A stretch of 64,000 nucleotides of DNA from Pyrus communis (GCF_963583255.1 NC_084804.1:21024061-21088060), one strand, 5' to 3'. Numbered from the stretch's first letter, positions 43,573 through 55,200 are shown. Notes: a model not told the origin generated them from the letters alone. Program-made: numbers and translations.

Positions 43573-44128
43573 ATAGCGATTGATCTCGTGGCAGGAGGTA
43601 AGAGCAAGAAGACAAAAAGCACTGTGCCCAAGTTCGATGATATCTATCTTAAGCTTCTTGTCAAGCTGTACCGCTTTCTTGTCCGAAGGACTGGAAGCAA
43701 GTTGAATGTAGACATTCTTAAACGTTTGTTCATGAGCAAAGTCAACAAGGCACCACTTTCTCTCTTGAGGTTAATTAAGTATATGCAGGGAAAGGACAAC
43801 AAGATTGATAAGGTTGTGGGGATTGTCATCAAATTTAGGATTTATGAAGTACCGCAATTGAAGGTTACAACATTGAGGTTCGCAGAGACTGCGAGGGCTT
43901 AAGAAGCCAGGAGGATAGTGCTTGACATTTGACCAGCTTGCTTTGAAAGCACCATAACGTGATTCTCCTCAAAGGTCCTAAGAATTCTCGTGAAGCAGTG
44001 AAGCACTTCGGTGACTCGGTCTAGCTCCTGGTGTGCCACACAGGCACACTAAAACTTATGTGCAGTCTAAGGGACGAAAGTTTGAGAAGGCTATATGAAA
44101 GAGGAACAACAAGGGCTTTAGAGTTTAA
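43573..44128 (+). pseudogene. RPL18: Processed pseudogene of ribosomal protein L18 (eL18)
   Basis: The intact part reads [48 protein letters not shown], then [13 protein letters not shown], unmistakably eL18 of the cytosolic 60S subunit. The start codon has become ATA (43573). A stop follows TARA at 43900-43902, and the C-terminal third, still recognisable as LTFDQLAL-, LRGPKN- and KGRKFEKA-like pieces, carries frameshifts and stops to about 44128. There are no introns, consistent with retrotransposition of an mRNA. Similarity to a 3' UTR may continue to about 44320, but I cannot confirm it. Confidence 0.9.
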
Positions 44129-44589
44129 GCAGGTTAGGATTGAAAATGCTATTTCTGGAATTCAATTTTTGCTTTAGAGTTTAACCCGGTCTGGATTGAT
44201 CTTTAAGAAACTTGTCCAAGTTGCACAAGTTTGATATTACCAACTTCGCTAGCAGCCTCGCACTTTGAACAACAATGCCAAGAAGAGCCATTCAAGTGTT
44301 TTGGCTTTTCTATGTAAATGAGTTTTGGATTTTTAGGGTATTTAGGTCTATTTACGTGAGCTTTCTGCTATACGTGAAAGATATTATAAAAAATGATATT
44401 TATGAAATCGAGTGTTAAATTTTGGCTATTAATGATAAATACTCGGTGGGGATATCAGCACTCAATATATAACATTATATGTGTGTTCTTTATATTAATA
44501 CTATATCATGTATTATTTTATTATAAATGGTTTGGGTTCATTAACTCACGGTTTGTAAAATTCAAAACCAATATTTCAGTTTAGTCTCG
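44129..44589. other. Region after the eL18 pseudogene
   Basis: Possibly the retrocopied 3' UTR up to about 44320, then AT-rich DNA. No other gene is supported. Confidence 0.35.
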
Positions 44590-45526
44590 TTTATTAAACT
44601 AAATGGACCAAGAAACCGAACCGGTTGGTTTGGTTGGACCTCCACTCCCCCTAAAACGTGTTTGAGTATGTTCCTGAGCCTTTATTGTAATTTTCTGTCG
44701 GTTTAGAACTGAGAAACCTTTGATTTGAACTCGGGGGAAGGCCCTGAACGTTTTCTGCATTTTCTGCAGATTCCGGCGACGATGCCGGCAACGGTCAATG
44801 ACGGTTTCTGTTGGACTTAACAGCGATGTCAACTGTGCCGTTAGACTTAACGGCATATGCTCTTTCAGCAGGTATATTCCATTAACTATGTTAACTCTCT
44901 CCGGCACCGGCGTGTAGCATCAACGACAGCGAGTGCAACCTTTACTCGCTGAACCGTGGTGGCGATTACGGGGCGCATTCACTTGCTACGGCGGCCACAC
45001 AGCAATGTGTGGCGGCGTGTGATACCACTGCGGATAACGTGTTTTGAAATTAAAAATATGTGTGCAATAGAATATAAAGTAAATAAGACATAATGTTTAC
45101 GAGGTTCGGCAAGTGTGCTTATGTTCTCGAAGCAACAATAGTACTTTTTGCAGTATCTAAAATAAGAAGAATACAAAGATATCTCTCAATATTTTTCTCT
45201 CTATCTCTTCTTTCTTTTCTGTATTTTCTTTATTCCTCTTTTTTCTTTTTTTTTTCTTTTTTTTCTCTTGCTTGGATGATTGTTTTATAGGCAAAGTGGT
45301 TAATAATAAGTAAGGAAAACTAATGAAAAAGATTTGAAAACTTTGAGTTTAACGATAAGGACAAAATAAAGGGTAAAGTGAATAGTACCAGGATTGACTT
45401 TTTAGTGTAAAAATATGGTTTTTTGTTAAAGTGAACAATACCAATAACTTTTCGTTAAAATTCCTTAAGAAGTATGGTTATACTTGATTGCTCACATTTA
45501 TGACGGGCATTTGCACCGTTACAACA
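44590..45526 (-). mobile_element. Possible copia LTR and leader remnant
   Basis: On the minus strand a segment starting TGTTGTAACGGTGC (45526) and ending CGTTATCCGCA (about 45022) is followed by GTGGTATCACACG, close to the initiator-Met primer site. A TATA-like CCTATAAAACAATC lies at about 45279-45292. A MITE (45314-45464) sits inside. Downstream a 102-codon frame (44907-44599) has no recognised domain. Only one LTR is visible, so this is tentative. Confidence 0.4.
45314..45464 (+). mobile_element. Short MITE, second of two copies
   Basis: Matches the reverse complement of 15931-16066. Contains AGTGAATAGTACCAGGATTG and GTTAAAGTGAACAATACC. Ends GGAAAACTAATGAAAA and TTTTCGTTAAAATTCC. Confidence 0.6.
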
Positions 45527-46122
45527 CTCCCTTTTTGTTGCTATTTATTTGTCTATTCACCGAAATATAAGTAAATAAATAGAGCAATACTTGAAAATCG
45601 AAGTTCTAAGCCGATCATCAGTTACAAGACGGACCCAAAACACTAAAACAGAGGACTTCCAATATACAATTGATCTAAGCATAGGCTAAAACTTGCCATA
45701 CTATCTCGGATTTCAATGTTAGTTCAAATGATGAGATTTTTTGAGTACAAGATGGAACACGAGGCAGTCGAAGATGGTCCATCTTTGCGTGGCCCAAATT
45801 ACATTAACATTTTGTTTGTTTTGCACTCTTTTTTAAAAAGATTTTAGATTAGATTCTCATTAAATACGAATTTGAACTACATTATTTCTAATTCAGTGGG
45901 AAGTTTAGCTTCCTCCTCACTAGATAATATCATTTGTTTAAAAAAAAAAAAAAAAACCATATTTTTTCTTGCTTGCCTAAAGATTTGTGAATTATTCAAT
46001 TTAAAGTGAAGTTGACTAAAATATAATGCCAGAGTTGCAAAAATATTGTCAAAGTAATAGTTGATGCAATCTTAAATTGAAACATAAAAGGCCAAATTTG
46101 GTAATTTTAAAATTGTTATCTT
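45527..46122. other. Region downstream of the UGT gene, no supported gene
   Basis: AT-rich. Poly-A run at about 45940-45956. Part of it should be the 3' UTR of the minus-strand UGT gene. No clear polyadenylation signal chosen. Confidence 0.4.
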
Positions 46123-47553
46123 TTATAGTTCTTGAGCAATATCATAAGACCGTAACTCTTGAATCAAAGCATCCAAATCTTCAGAAGATGATCCCATAAC
46201 CTCAACAGCCCTCCTAGCCAACTCTCCATAAACCCTAGCTCTGGTCCTTATCTCCTCTGCCTCCTCACCCACCATTGCCCTCCTCACAGCCTTCTCTATC
46301 TCATCCCTCCTCACACTCTCCCTCACAACCCTCATCCACTCTTTGGCCCCCACACAAACCCCAATCCCAAGCACCTGCGTGATCAGCTTCTCGTTGTAAA
46401 ACTGCTCCGCAAAAATCGGCCACGTCACCATCGGTACCCCGGCAGCCACCGCCTCGAGCGTTGAGTTCCACCCGCAGTGCGTCACAAACCCTCCCACCGC
46501 CGCGTGCGACAGAATCTTCACTTGTGGTGCCCACCCTCTTACCACCAATCCCCTCCCTTCGACCCTCTTTTCGAACCCTTCAGGCAGCCAACCATCTTCC
46601 CCCGCTTGTTTCTTCACAACCCAAATGAAATTTTGCTCTGAAGCTTCAAGACCCTCTGCAATTTCCAGCAGCTGGGCATCCACAAAAGTTGCCAAGCTCC
46701 CAAAACACACATAAATAACTGAACTGGGTTTTTTCAAATCAAGCCATTTGATGCACTCGTGTTGTTCTTCAATTGAGCTTTTGTTCTCTTCAACCAGCCT
46801 CTCATTGGCTAGATAAAGTGGGCCCACATGCCAAGCTCTGATCCCCAGATCATTTCGGTAGTGATCAGCATAAGCAGCTTCGAGCTCATAGAAGCTGTTT
46901 ACCAGAACCCCATAGCTCTGTTTCTGCGCTTTCACACCTTCCCCTAACAACTTCGTAAACGCGTTTTCTTCCCCATTCGTAACAAAATCCGGCAGCTTTT
47001 TTCTTGTTAGCTCAATCGCACCCGGTAGGTTGGGGATCACGAAAGGGTCCGAATCCGATGAGACGTACAGGTGAGGCTTGTACAGGTGCACGTATAGGAT
47101 AGCACACAAGGGGAAATAACCGATTCCTTGGAATAGGAGCACCGGAATACCAAATTCAGAACCCAAGTCGGTAGCCCAAGGGAAGAACATGTCGGCCACA
47201 AGGCAGTTGGGTTTCTTACGCTGCAAGAACTGCTCAATCTGCGGACCAAGCAAGCCGGTTGCCGTCAAAAATTGTAAATGCATTTCTGGGTTGGTGGCAC
47301 AGTGCAAGCTCTGGCAGTTTTCCGGCAATCCAACATCTGCAGTCGGGACTTTGATTGTGAATATTTGTATTTGGGAACTAGAATAGTTTTGAAGTTTGGT
47401 TTGAATGGAGGGTGCATCTGGAGAGGTGGTGATTATGGTTGCTTTGAGACCTCTGGAGACAAATAGTTTGGCCAAGTCCATGAAGGGGATTATGTGGCCT
47501 TGAGCCATGAAAGGGAAGAAAGCAATGTGAAGCTCTTGGTTTTTGGTTCCCAT
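46123..47553 (-). CDS. UDP-glycosyltransferase, UGT73-type (476 aa, intronless)
   Basis: Transfers a sugar, most likely glucose, from a UDP-sugar to a small acceptor in the cytosol. Visible features: catalytic His20 in FMAQGHIIPFMDLAKLF, the partner Asp121 in CLVADMFFPWA, and the PSPG donor box at residues 341-384, starting WAPQVKILSHAAVGGF and containing THCGWNSTLEA, with a final Gln, usual for UDP-glucose users. GHIIPFMDLAKLF and LPENCQSL fit the UGT73 group (group D), which includes scopoletin, flavonoid, steroid and hormone glucosyltransferases; the acceptor cannot be read from sequence. The length is normal and the frame intact. The start is the ATG at 47553, in good context (CACCATGGG). 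The upstream region contains a duplicated TGACGTAA word. Confidence 0.95.
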   Translation of the reverse strand: MGTKNQELHIAFFPFMAQGHIIPFMDLAKLFVSRGLKATIITTSPDAPSIQTKLQNYSSSQIQIFTIKVPTADVGLPENCQSLHCATNPEMHLQFLTATGLLGPQIEQFLQRKKPNCLVADMFFPWATDLGSEFGIPVLLFQGIGYFPLCAILYVHLYKPHLYVSSDSDPFVIPNLPGAIELTRKKLPDFVTNGEENAFTKLLGEGVKAQKQSYGVLVNSFYELEAAYADHYRNDLGIRAWHVGPLYLANERLVEENKSSIEEQHECIKWLDLKKPSSVIYVCFGSLATFVDAQLLEIAEGLEASEQNFIWVVKKQAGEDGWLPEGFEKRVEGRGLVVRGWAPQVKILSHAAVGGFVTHCGWNSTLEAVAAGVPMVTWPIFAEQFYNEKLITQVLGIGVCVGAKEWMRVVRESVRRDEIEKAVRRAMVGEEAEEIRTRARVYGELARRAVEVMGSSSEDLDALIQELRSYDIAQEL

Positions 47554-47683
47554 GGTGGTTCTGAGCTCTTGAATTATGAGACCTACCAGTGCAAGTGGAT
47601 ATTAGATGTGCCTTTGATAGTTGCATGGGAGGGGGTATTTTTCAGTCCAAACGTTTTAACAAGACACCAGACACAAACGAGCG

Positions 47684-47753
47684 GTACCAAAATACAATGA
47701 CGTAACTTTTTTTCTCGTTTGTACCAAAATACAATGACGTAACTTTTTTTCTT
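47684..47753 (-). promoter_or_regulatory. Duplicated 33-bp unit with TGACGTAA in the UGT promoter
   Basis: The word GTACCAAAATACAATGACGT followed by AACTTTTTTTCT occurs at 47684 and 47721, a 37-bp period. Each copy has TGACGTAA (47698-47705 and 47735-47742), which matches the TGACG core of as-1-type and ACGT-core bZIP sites. They lie about 145 and 182 bp upstream of the ATG. Paired TGACG motifs are known to give TGA-factor-dependent induction; function here is inferred. Confidence 0.6.
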
Positions 47754-47757
47754 AGAG

Positions 47758-47910
47758 TAATATTAGAGAGATCAAATTTATAGACTAAATTAGCAAACTA
47801 AATGATGTGTCACTAATAAAAAAATTAACGCGTTTATTAACGATTAAGTAATAATTCAATTATAAACTTTGAAGTTATTTAGTTTATAAAATTTAATTTC
47901 CTAGCATTAG
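47758..47910. mobile_element. MITE related to 42861-43027
   Basis: Ends AATATTAGAGAGATCAAATTT and, inverted, TAATGCTAGGAAATTAAATTT. The interior shares AGCAAACTAAATGATGTGTC with copy 1. It lies about 200 bp upstream of the UGT start. Confidence 0.55.
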
Positions 47911-48501
47911 TCTTCTAGTTATGTACAAGAAGACTGATGTACGAGTGTTTCAGTTATTTTCGAACACTTGGCAAGTTTTCAACCATCTACAAGACTACAA
48001 GATAAAGTGATGCCTCTACAAGAGTACTTTTAGTTGTATTTTTTGTTTTGTTTTCATTTTTTTCAAAGATAATTTTTTTGTTTTCCGACAAAAAAATAAA
48101 AAGTTTTGTTTTCAGTTTTCATTTGATATGGCCCTTGGTTGAATAGTGGAATTTCTGGAGTACTGTTTACTGGAGCTGGTCAAACCAAAAAAATTTAAAA
48201 TAATAAAAGATAAAAAGGAGTAGTATTCATTGGTGGACAGAGCCTGCAATTTTTGTCCAAACTGACAAATCTCTATTCTCTAATATTAGAAAGTCAAAAG
48301 TGAGTTTTGGTGTCTCAAGGCTTCACAAAAAATAATTGAACGTAAAAGTTCCTCAAACAAAAAAACTTAACTCATGCAATAAATTATAAAGAAATTTGAT
48401 AAGGGATAGATTTGTCTAAATAAAAAAAAGTGATAATATGATAAAATAGAAAATAAAGAAGAAAAACAAATGATAAATTCAACTACTTCAGATACAAAAG
48501 T
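47911..48501. other. Intergenic, no supported gene
   Basis: AT-rich spacer between the UGT promoter and the Tekay-type element. No frame or terminus recognised. Confidence 0.4.
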
Positions 48502-50708
48502 TGTGACATCCCGTCCCGGGATTATTGGAACGCACGTGTGAAATTACAATTTTACCCCTAGTTTGTTTTCGTTATGTTTTTGGTTGTTTTGTGTGGTGTT
48601 GGCAAGCTTAGGGCCACACACACACACACACTGTCTCACTCTCACTGTCTCTCTCTGTCTCTCTCTCTCTCTCTTTCTTTCCCCCGAGAACCCCACTCCT
48701 TCTTCTTCATTTTGAAAACGTACGGACACACACCAAACCCACCAAATCCTAGCAGATTGAGGAAACCAAGGGTGCTGTAGTGATCGTGAGGTTGAGAGGA
48801 GTCCAGTGGTACCATTTTCAAGTAAGGTTGTAGCCGTTTTCACGTCGATTCGACGAGGTCCGTTTTAGTTACTATTCATGCAAACTTATTCTAGCGTGTT
48901 TTTGGACTTTTGAAGCTTGTAGTTGTGTTCGTGAGGTCCCAAGGAGCCTCGGAGTGCTTCGTTGGACAAATTTGGACGTCGGGATCGTCCTGTTCTAAGT
49001 TGGCCGGTTTTGGAGAGTTTGCACATGTATAATCTAGTGAGTTTTAGACCTTAAAACGTGTATGGTTGTGTTCTACTAGTTTAGGGCTTTAATTTGGTGC
49101 AAGAAACGTGAAGAATGGTGGAAAAATGAGCGAGAAAACCCAAGTTGCAGGTTTTCCCAGTTTCCGGCGCCGGCGACGTCGCCGGAGATTGAACAAAGAA
49201 GGTGACGGAATATTCCGTCAATTCTGACGGAATATTCCTGACGCCGTTAACGGTATCCGGTTAATTCTAACGGAATATTCCAAATTTTAACGGAATATTC
49301 CTGACGGCGTCAATTGACGCCGTCAGTGTGCATGGCACGTGGCCGCGCATGGGGGGCGCGTAGGTCCGTGCCTATTTCGGCGCGTGGGGGCGCGTGAGGG
49401 GTCCAAAAATTATTTTAAAAATATTGTTGTGATCCTGAGGTTGTGTAGAGCACGTTGGTATATTCATTTGTCCAATTTGAGCAATGTATGAGGAGTTATT
49501 ACGAGGAGTTGGTTATGTGCTTTAAAGTTAACGTTTTTATAGCTTTTTCGCATATAGGTGACACGTACCCCGAGGACGAGCGTGCACACGCGAGGCAGGG
49601 GGGCTACGACCCTTCTACATACCAGTGAGTGGGCTTTTGGTTTTCCGTATATACCTATATACTATATTTTCCAAGAACTTGAATAAATGTTTATTCATTA
49701 TGCCATGCATTACATTATCGTTTTTCGTGCATCGTTGGGTACGTTATTAGTTGCATATATTTATACATATGCATATTGGGTGCTGTGGACGCAAAGGTAA
49801 GTGTCAGGTAAGCGTTGTGCATGTTTATGTTTCAATAATGGTTTGAGATAGTTAGAGAGCTCATAACCTGCACCCCCGGTGTTAGTGCTCCCGCCCGTGG
49901 CCAGGGCACAGTCCTTCACGTGATGTTCACCTCCCGCACCTTATACTCACCTTGGACTCAAGGTAGGTGCACAGGCCTGTCGTACAGACCACTTTAGGTG
50001 GTTCCGACTCGTAGGTGACCCGCGATTATTCGCCCAGTCTTCACGTGATCGTAGCACTTATTTACACCCAGGCCTGTCGTACAGACCACTCTAGGTGGTT
50101 CCGACTCATGGGCAGGTTTAGATATTGAGATTGAGATTTGAGCTCTAGATGCAGCCGTACAGGTGACGTTAGGTGACTCCGGCTGCCAGATTACATGATA
50201 TTGATATGTTTATACCTGGGCACTTGCATATCATTATGAGATTTCGGCATGGCATATTAATTGAGCATGTTTGGCTTATGTATTATGTGTATATATTTTC
50301 TGGGAAGTATACAGGTTTTACGGCGAGGGGTTAGAAAGTATTTTGTAAATGGTTTTCGAAAGCTTTGTTTTTGCCCACTCACACTTTTGTTTTGCACCCC
50401 TCCAGGTTCTAGTTGAGTAGCAGTTCCAGTGGTTTCCCAGAGGGCTTGTTCGGCACTTCTGACAGACACCTATCATTGTAGGGTCACCTTCGGGTGAACT
50501 ATTGTCGCATATTTTCCTTTGGACTGCTGTTGTCTGGCTCTGAATTTGTGACTCACACGCTAGCACGTATTTAGTACTTTGTATGCTAGTTTAGTTTTTA
50601 AATTGTTCGTACTTATATATCATTACTTTATTAGCTTCCGCACGTGCACATGGCTACGTCACCTTTGTGTGACGGCCAGCACGCTCCGATCTCGGTCGGG
50701 GTGTGTCA
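48502..50708 (+). repeat. 5' LTR of the Tekay-type element
   Basis: 2,207 bp. Contains a CA then CT microsatellite (48612-48680), four copies of GGAATATTCC (49207-49301), a 26-bp perfect palindrome (49301-49326), two 39-bp direct repeats (49972 and 50069) and a hairpin around CAGCCG/CGGCTG (50152-50187). No coding. Confidence 0.95.
49207..49301 (+). promoter_or_regulatory. Cluster of four GGAATATTCC palindromes in the Tekay-type LTR
   Basis: At 49207, 49229, 49272 and 49292. Each contains GAATATTC, which fits GAAnnTTC, the core of heat shock elements. In the right LTR three remain (56366, 56388, 56431) and the fourth is GCAATATTCC. Whether they lie up- or downstream of the LTR transcription start is unknown. 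Confidence 0.5.
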
Positions 50709-50711
50709 GTT

Positions 50712-50723
50712 TGGTATCAGAGC
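50712..50723 (+). promoter_or_regulatory. Primer-binding site (initiator-Met tRNA) of the Tekay-type element
   Basis: TGGTATCAGAGC, three bases after the LTR end, the standard complement of the 3' end of initiator methionine tRNA. Confidence 0.9.
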
Positions 50724-50787
50724 CTAGGTTTGGCAGTCCTGTGTCCTTGTGAGTATTCTAATGATTTTGGTGTCTTCTGTCAGAATT

Positions 50788-52215
50788 ATGCCTCCTCGTC
50801 GGGAACCACGTCGTACTTCTGAGTCTAACTTCCTCGATGTTGCTCAGTTGGGGGAAGTTTTTGCTACAGCCCTTCAGTCTGTGATGCGCCCTCCCCAGAA
50901 GACTCCTCTGGAGACTATGTACAATCTGAAGTTGGATAAATTTAAGGGTAGTGAGGGGCACGAGGGCGCAGAGCGCTGGCTAGAACACATAGAGAAGACT
51001 TTCCGTGTGCTGCATAATCAGGGGAACTTGCCTATGGAGAGGTGGGTCGAGACGACCTCATGGTTTCTGGATACGGAGTCGGCAGCTTGGTGGGAGCAGG
51101 AGCTCCGTAGGTTGACTCCAGATCAGATGACGGATTGGAATGTTTTTACGGATTTGTTCAAGAGGAGATATGTGCCCCCTGAGTACATTGACCGAAAGAA
51201 GCAGGAGTTTACCGAACTGAAACAGCGGAAGATGTCGGCGAATGAGTACTATCGCATTTTACGGACTTGTCTCGTTATCACCCTGATGTCGCTGGTAATC
51301 CGGCGGAGATGCTTCGTCTTTTCCGTTTGGGCACCAGGAAGAAGTGGCGTTCTATGGCGTCTACTGTCCACAGCGAGACTTACTGGGACTTCTATGAGAT
51401 ACTGTTGAGGATCGAGGACTCTGAGAATATGTCGAGCGACACTGATGAAGAGAAGGACAGCAACCAGAAGAAAGATGACAAAGGCAAAGGTCAGGCATCG
51501 CTCGGGCCCCGTCAGACTCAGAACTTCAAGAGGGGTGGTGCTAGCTCGAGTTCTTCGAGTGGTGGCTTCAGTGCCACTAGACAGGGTCGAGGAGGTAGAT
51601 TTTCTGGTGGCGCTAGAGGCCAGAGGCAGGGCGATGGTGGTCGAGGCAGAGCCCCTATTTGCCGCAGGTGTAACAACCGGCATTTCGGTGAGTGTAGACG
51701 TGGTAGCAACGGTTGCTTCACATGTGGACAGGTGGGACATAGAGCGGCGAATTGTCCCCAGGGTCAGCAACAGCAGAAACCACAGCAGACCTTTATGCCA
51801 CCACCTGCACCACTCCAGCAGATCCAAGGTCCTAGTAGCTACGGCCAGACGGGTCGAAGTGGTGCATACCACTATCAGGGTGATGCTGTCCCTTATGCTC
51901 AGGGGCAGTATCAGTATCCCCAGGATCCCTATTCCCAGGGTGGCTATCCTCAGTATTCGGGCGGCTATATGCCGTATCCTCCAGCTCCAGCGGGTGGTTC
52001 TCAGTGGTATCAGGGAGGATAGTATCAGCAGGGGGAGATTGCCACTAGCAGTGCAGGGTCTTCGAGACAGTCGGGCCAGCCCAGTCAGGGGCGTGGTGCT
52101 CAGGGACGCGACGTTCAGGCTAGCAGAGGCCGCGGCGGGCGTCAGCAGGGACAGGGGCGTCTCCACAATATTTCTCTGCAGGACGCTCAGAACAACCCAG
52201 ACTTGATTATGGGTA
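50788..52215 (+). pseudogene. Gag of the Tekay-type element, broken
   Basis: Starts MPPRREPRRTSESNF at the ATG 50788. The Gag core (KFKGSEGHEGAERWLEHIEK, then ETTSWFLDTESAAWW and YVPPEYIDRKKQEF) runs to YYR at about 51253. There a one-base shift moves the frame; it resumes at SRYHPDVAGNPAEMLRLF (from about 51267). A Gly/Arg-rich stretch leads to the knuckle CFTCGQVGHRAANC near 51714-51755, then a Gln/Tyr-rich tail. A TAG at 52020-52022 separates it from the protease. Both lesions must be bypassed for a full product, so it is a pseudogene as read. Confidence 0.9.
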
Positions 52216-55200
52216 CGTTGAACATTCTTGGTTGTTTTGCTAGAGTCTTAATTGATTGTGGAGCTATACATTCCGTAATTTCTCATACATTTGCTCAAGT
52301 GACGCAACCTCGCCCCACACCTCTAGGGTACGATTTAGAGTTCGCTATGCCTAGAGGAGAGAGATGTGTTGTAGATTGTGTGTACCCAGGATGTCCAGTG
52401 ATCGTAGAGGGTGTTGCTATGTCAGCCGATCTTATCCCGTTAGATATTGTGGACTTTGATGTGATTCTGGGCACGGATTGGTTGCACTTCTATCGTGCCA
52501 ACATTGACTGTTACGGGGAAGTAGTTACGTTTCACCGACCTGGACTACCTGTGGTTACTTTCGTGGGTGAGCAGAGTGGGGTGAGACATGGCGTTATCTC
52601 GGCGCTGCGAGCGAAAAAGTTGTTATCTAAGGGTTGTCAGGGATATCTAGCTCATGTGGTGCTAGATGAGGCTGTTCCTAACAGAGTGGAGGATGTGAGA
52701 GTGGTCAGACACTTCCCTGATGTTTTTCTCGAGGATTTACCTGGTTTACCCCCAGATCGAGATGTGGAGTTCACTATTGAGTTGCTTCCAGGTACTAATC
52801 CCATTTCTTTAACTCCTTATCATATGGCTCCCGCGGAGTTAAGGGAATTGAAGGTTCAGTTGCAGGAGTTAGTGGATAAGGGATTTATTCAGCCTAGTAC
52901 TTCGCCTTGGGGCGCTCCAGTTCTGTTTGTGAGGAAGAAGGATGGAACTTTGAGGCTGTGCATCGACTACATACAATTGAATCGGGTGACGGTTAAAAAT
53001 CGTTATCCATTGCCTCGTATCGATGATTTGTTCGATCAGCTGAGAGGTGCTTGTGTGTTTTCTAAGATAGACTTGAGGTCTGGTTACTATCAGCTGAAGA
53101 TCTGTAGGGATGATGTCCCTAAGACGGCGTTCAGGACTCGTTACGGTCATTACGAGTTTCTGGTTATGCCATTTGGGTTGACGAATGCACTAGCTACCTT
53201 TATGGATTTAATGAACCGGGTGTTTCAGCCTTATCTGGATAGATTTGTTATTGTCTTCATTGACGATATTCTGGTGTATTCTAAGTCGAAAGCGGAGCAT
53301 GTTCGACATCTTACTTTGGTGTTGAAGAGGTTGAGGGAACACCAGCTATATGCTAAGTTTAGCAAGTGCCAGTTCTGGTTAGATTAAGTCGTCTTCTTAG
53401 GACACATCATTTCTGCTCAGGGTATTCTGGTTGACCCTCAGAAGGTGGCAGCTGTGGAGAGTTGGGAGCAACCACGAACCGTCACCGAGGTGAGAAGTTT
53501 CCTTGGTTTGACAGGGTATTATCGGAGATTCGTTAAGGATTTTTCGGTGATTGCCTTGCCACTGACGAGATTAACGAGGAAAGATGTTAAATTTGTGTGG
53601 GATGATAGGTGTGAGCAGAGTTTCCAGCAGTTGAAGCATTGTCTCACTCATGCACCTGTTTTGGCACTCCCAGACGATAGTGGTGATTTCAAGGTTTATA
53701 GCGATGCTTCCTTGAATGGTCTGGGATGTGTATTGATGCAGCATGGTAGGGTGATTGCTTATGCTTCGCGGCAGTTGAAATCTCATGAGTTGAATTACCC
53801 TACACATGATTTGGAGTTGGCTGCTATCATCTTTGCGTTGAAGTTGTGGAGACACTATCTTTACGGAGAGAAGTGCAGGATCTTTACAGATCACAAGAGT
53901 CTCCAATATCTTTTTACTCAGAAGGAGCTTAATCTTCGTCAGCGGAGGTGGTTAGAGTTGCTCAGCGATTACGATTGCACGATCGATTATCACCCTGGTC
54001 GTGCGAACGTAGTGGCTGATGCACTTAGCAGGAAGTCACAGGGCCGTATTAACGCGTTGTACGCTAGTCGTGTTCCTCTTTTGGCTGACTTGCGTGCTAC
54101 GGGAGTAAGGTTAGAAGCAGAAGATCGAGAAGTGGCGTTACTTGCTAATTTCCAAGTTAGGCCAATTCTTATTGATCGGGTACTTGAAGCTCAAGTAGCT
54201 GATCAGAAGACTCAAGAACTAATCCAAGCTCGAAATCAAGGAAGGAGGCAAGATCTCAGAGTTCGTGATTCGGATGGCATGTTGATGCTAGATGGTAGAA
54301 TGTTCGTGCCTAATAGTGTGGAGTTGAAGAAAGAAATTCTCGATGAAGCACATATCTCGGCTTATGCCATGCATCCAGGAGCTACTAAAATGTATCATAC
54401 CATTCGACCATTTTATTATTGGCCGGGTATGAAGAGGGAGATAGCCGAGTATGTGAGCAGGTGTGCCGTGTGTCAGCAGGTTAAAGCAGAGAGGAAGAAG
54501 CCGTTTGGGTTGTTGCAGCCGCTTCCCGTTCCAGAGTGGAAATGGGAAAATATCACCATGGATTTTGTGTACAAGTTGCCGCGTACATAAAATGGCTTTG
54601 ACGGCATTTGGGTGATCGTTGATCGACTCACTAAGTCGGCTCATTTTATTCCTGTGAGAGAGAAGTATTCCTTGAGCCGTTTAGCAGAGTTGTTTATCTC
54701 GAAGGTGGTGAAGTATCATGGTGTCCCAGTGAGTATTGTCTCGGATCGTGATCCACGTTTCACATCTAAATTTTGGGTGGCTTTTTAGGAAGCTTTGGGT
54801 ACGAGATTACTTTACAGTACGACATATCATCCACAGACAGACGGACAGTCAGAGAGAACTATTCAGACTTTGGAGGATATGCTGCGAGCTTCGGTGTTGC
54901 AATTTGGTGATGCTTGGCACCAGCGGTTAGATCTGATGGAATTCGCTTACAACAATAGTTTTCATTCGAGTATTGGCATGGCGCCATTTGAGGCCTTGTA
55001 TGGCAGAGCTTGTCGCACACCGTTGTGTTGGTCAGAGGTCGGCGAAAGAGTTTTAGTGGGTCCAGAGATTGTCGAGGAGACTACTCAGAATGTTCAGGTA
55101 ATTAAGTCTAACCTGAAAACAGCTCAGGACAGGCAGAAGAGTCTAGCGGATCGGCATGCTACGGACAGAGTGTATGAGGTCGGAGATTGGGTATTTTTGA

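Noticed and set aside
51249..52166. 305-codon minus-strand frame opposite the Tekay-type gag
   Set aside because: Low-complexity shadow of the Gly/Arg/Gln-rich Gag tail. No domain, no promoter, and no introns that would parallel the true antisense gene in the Tat element.
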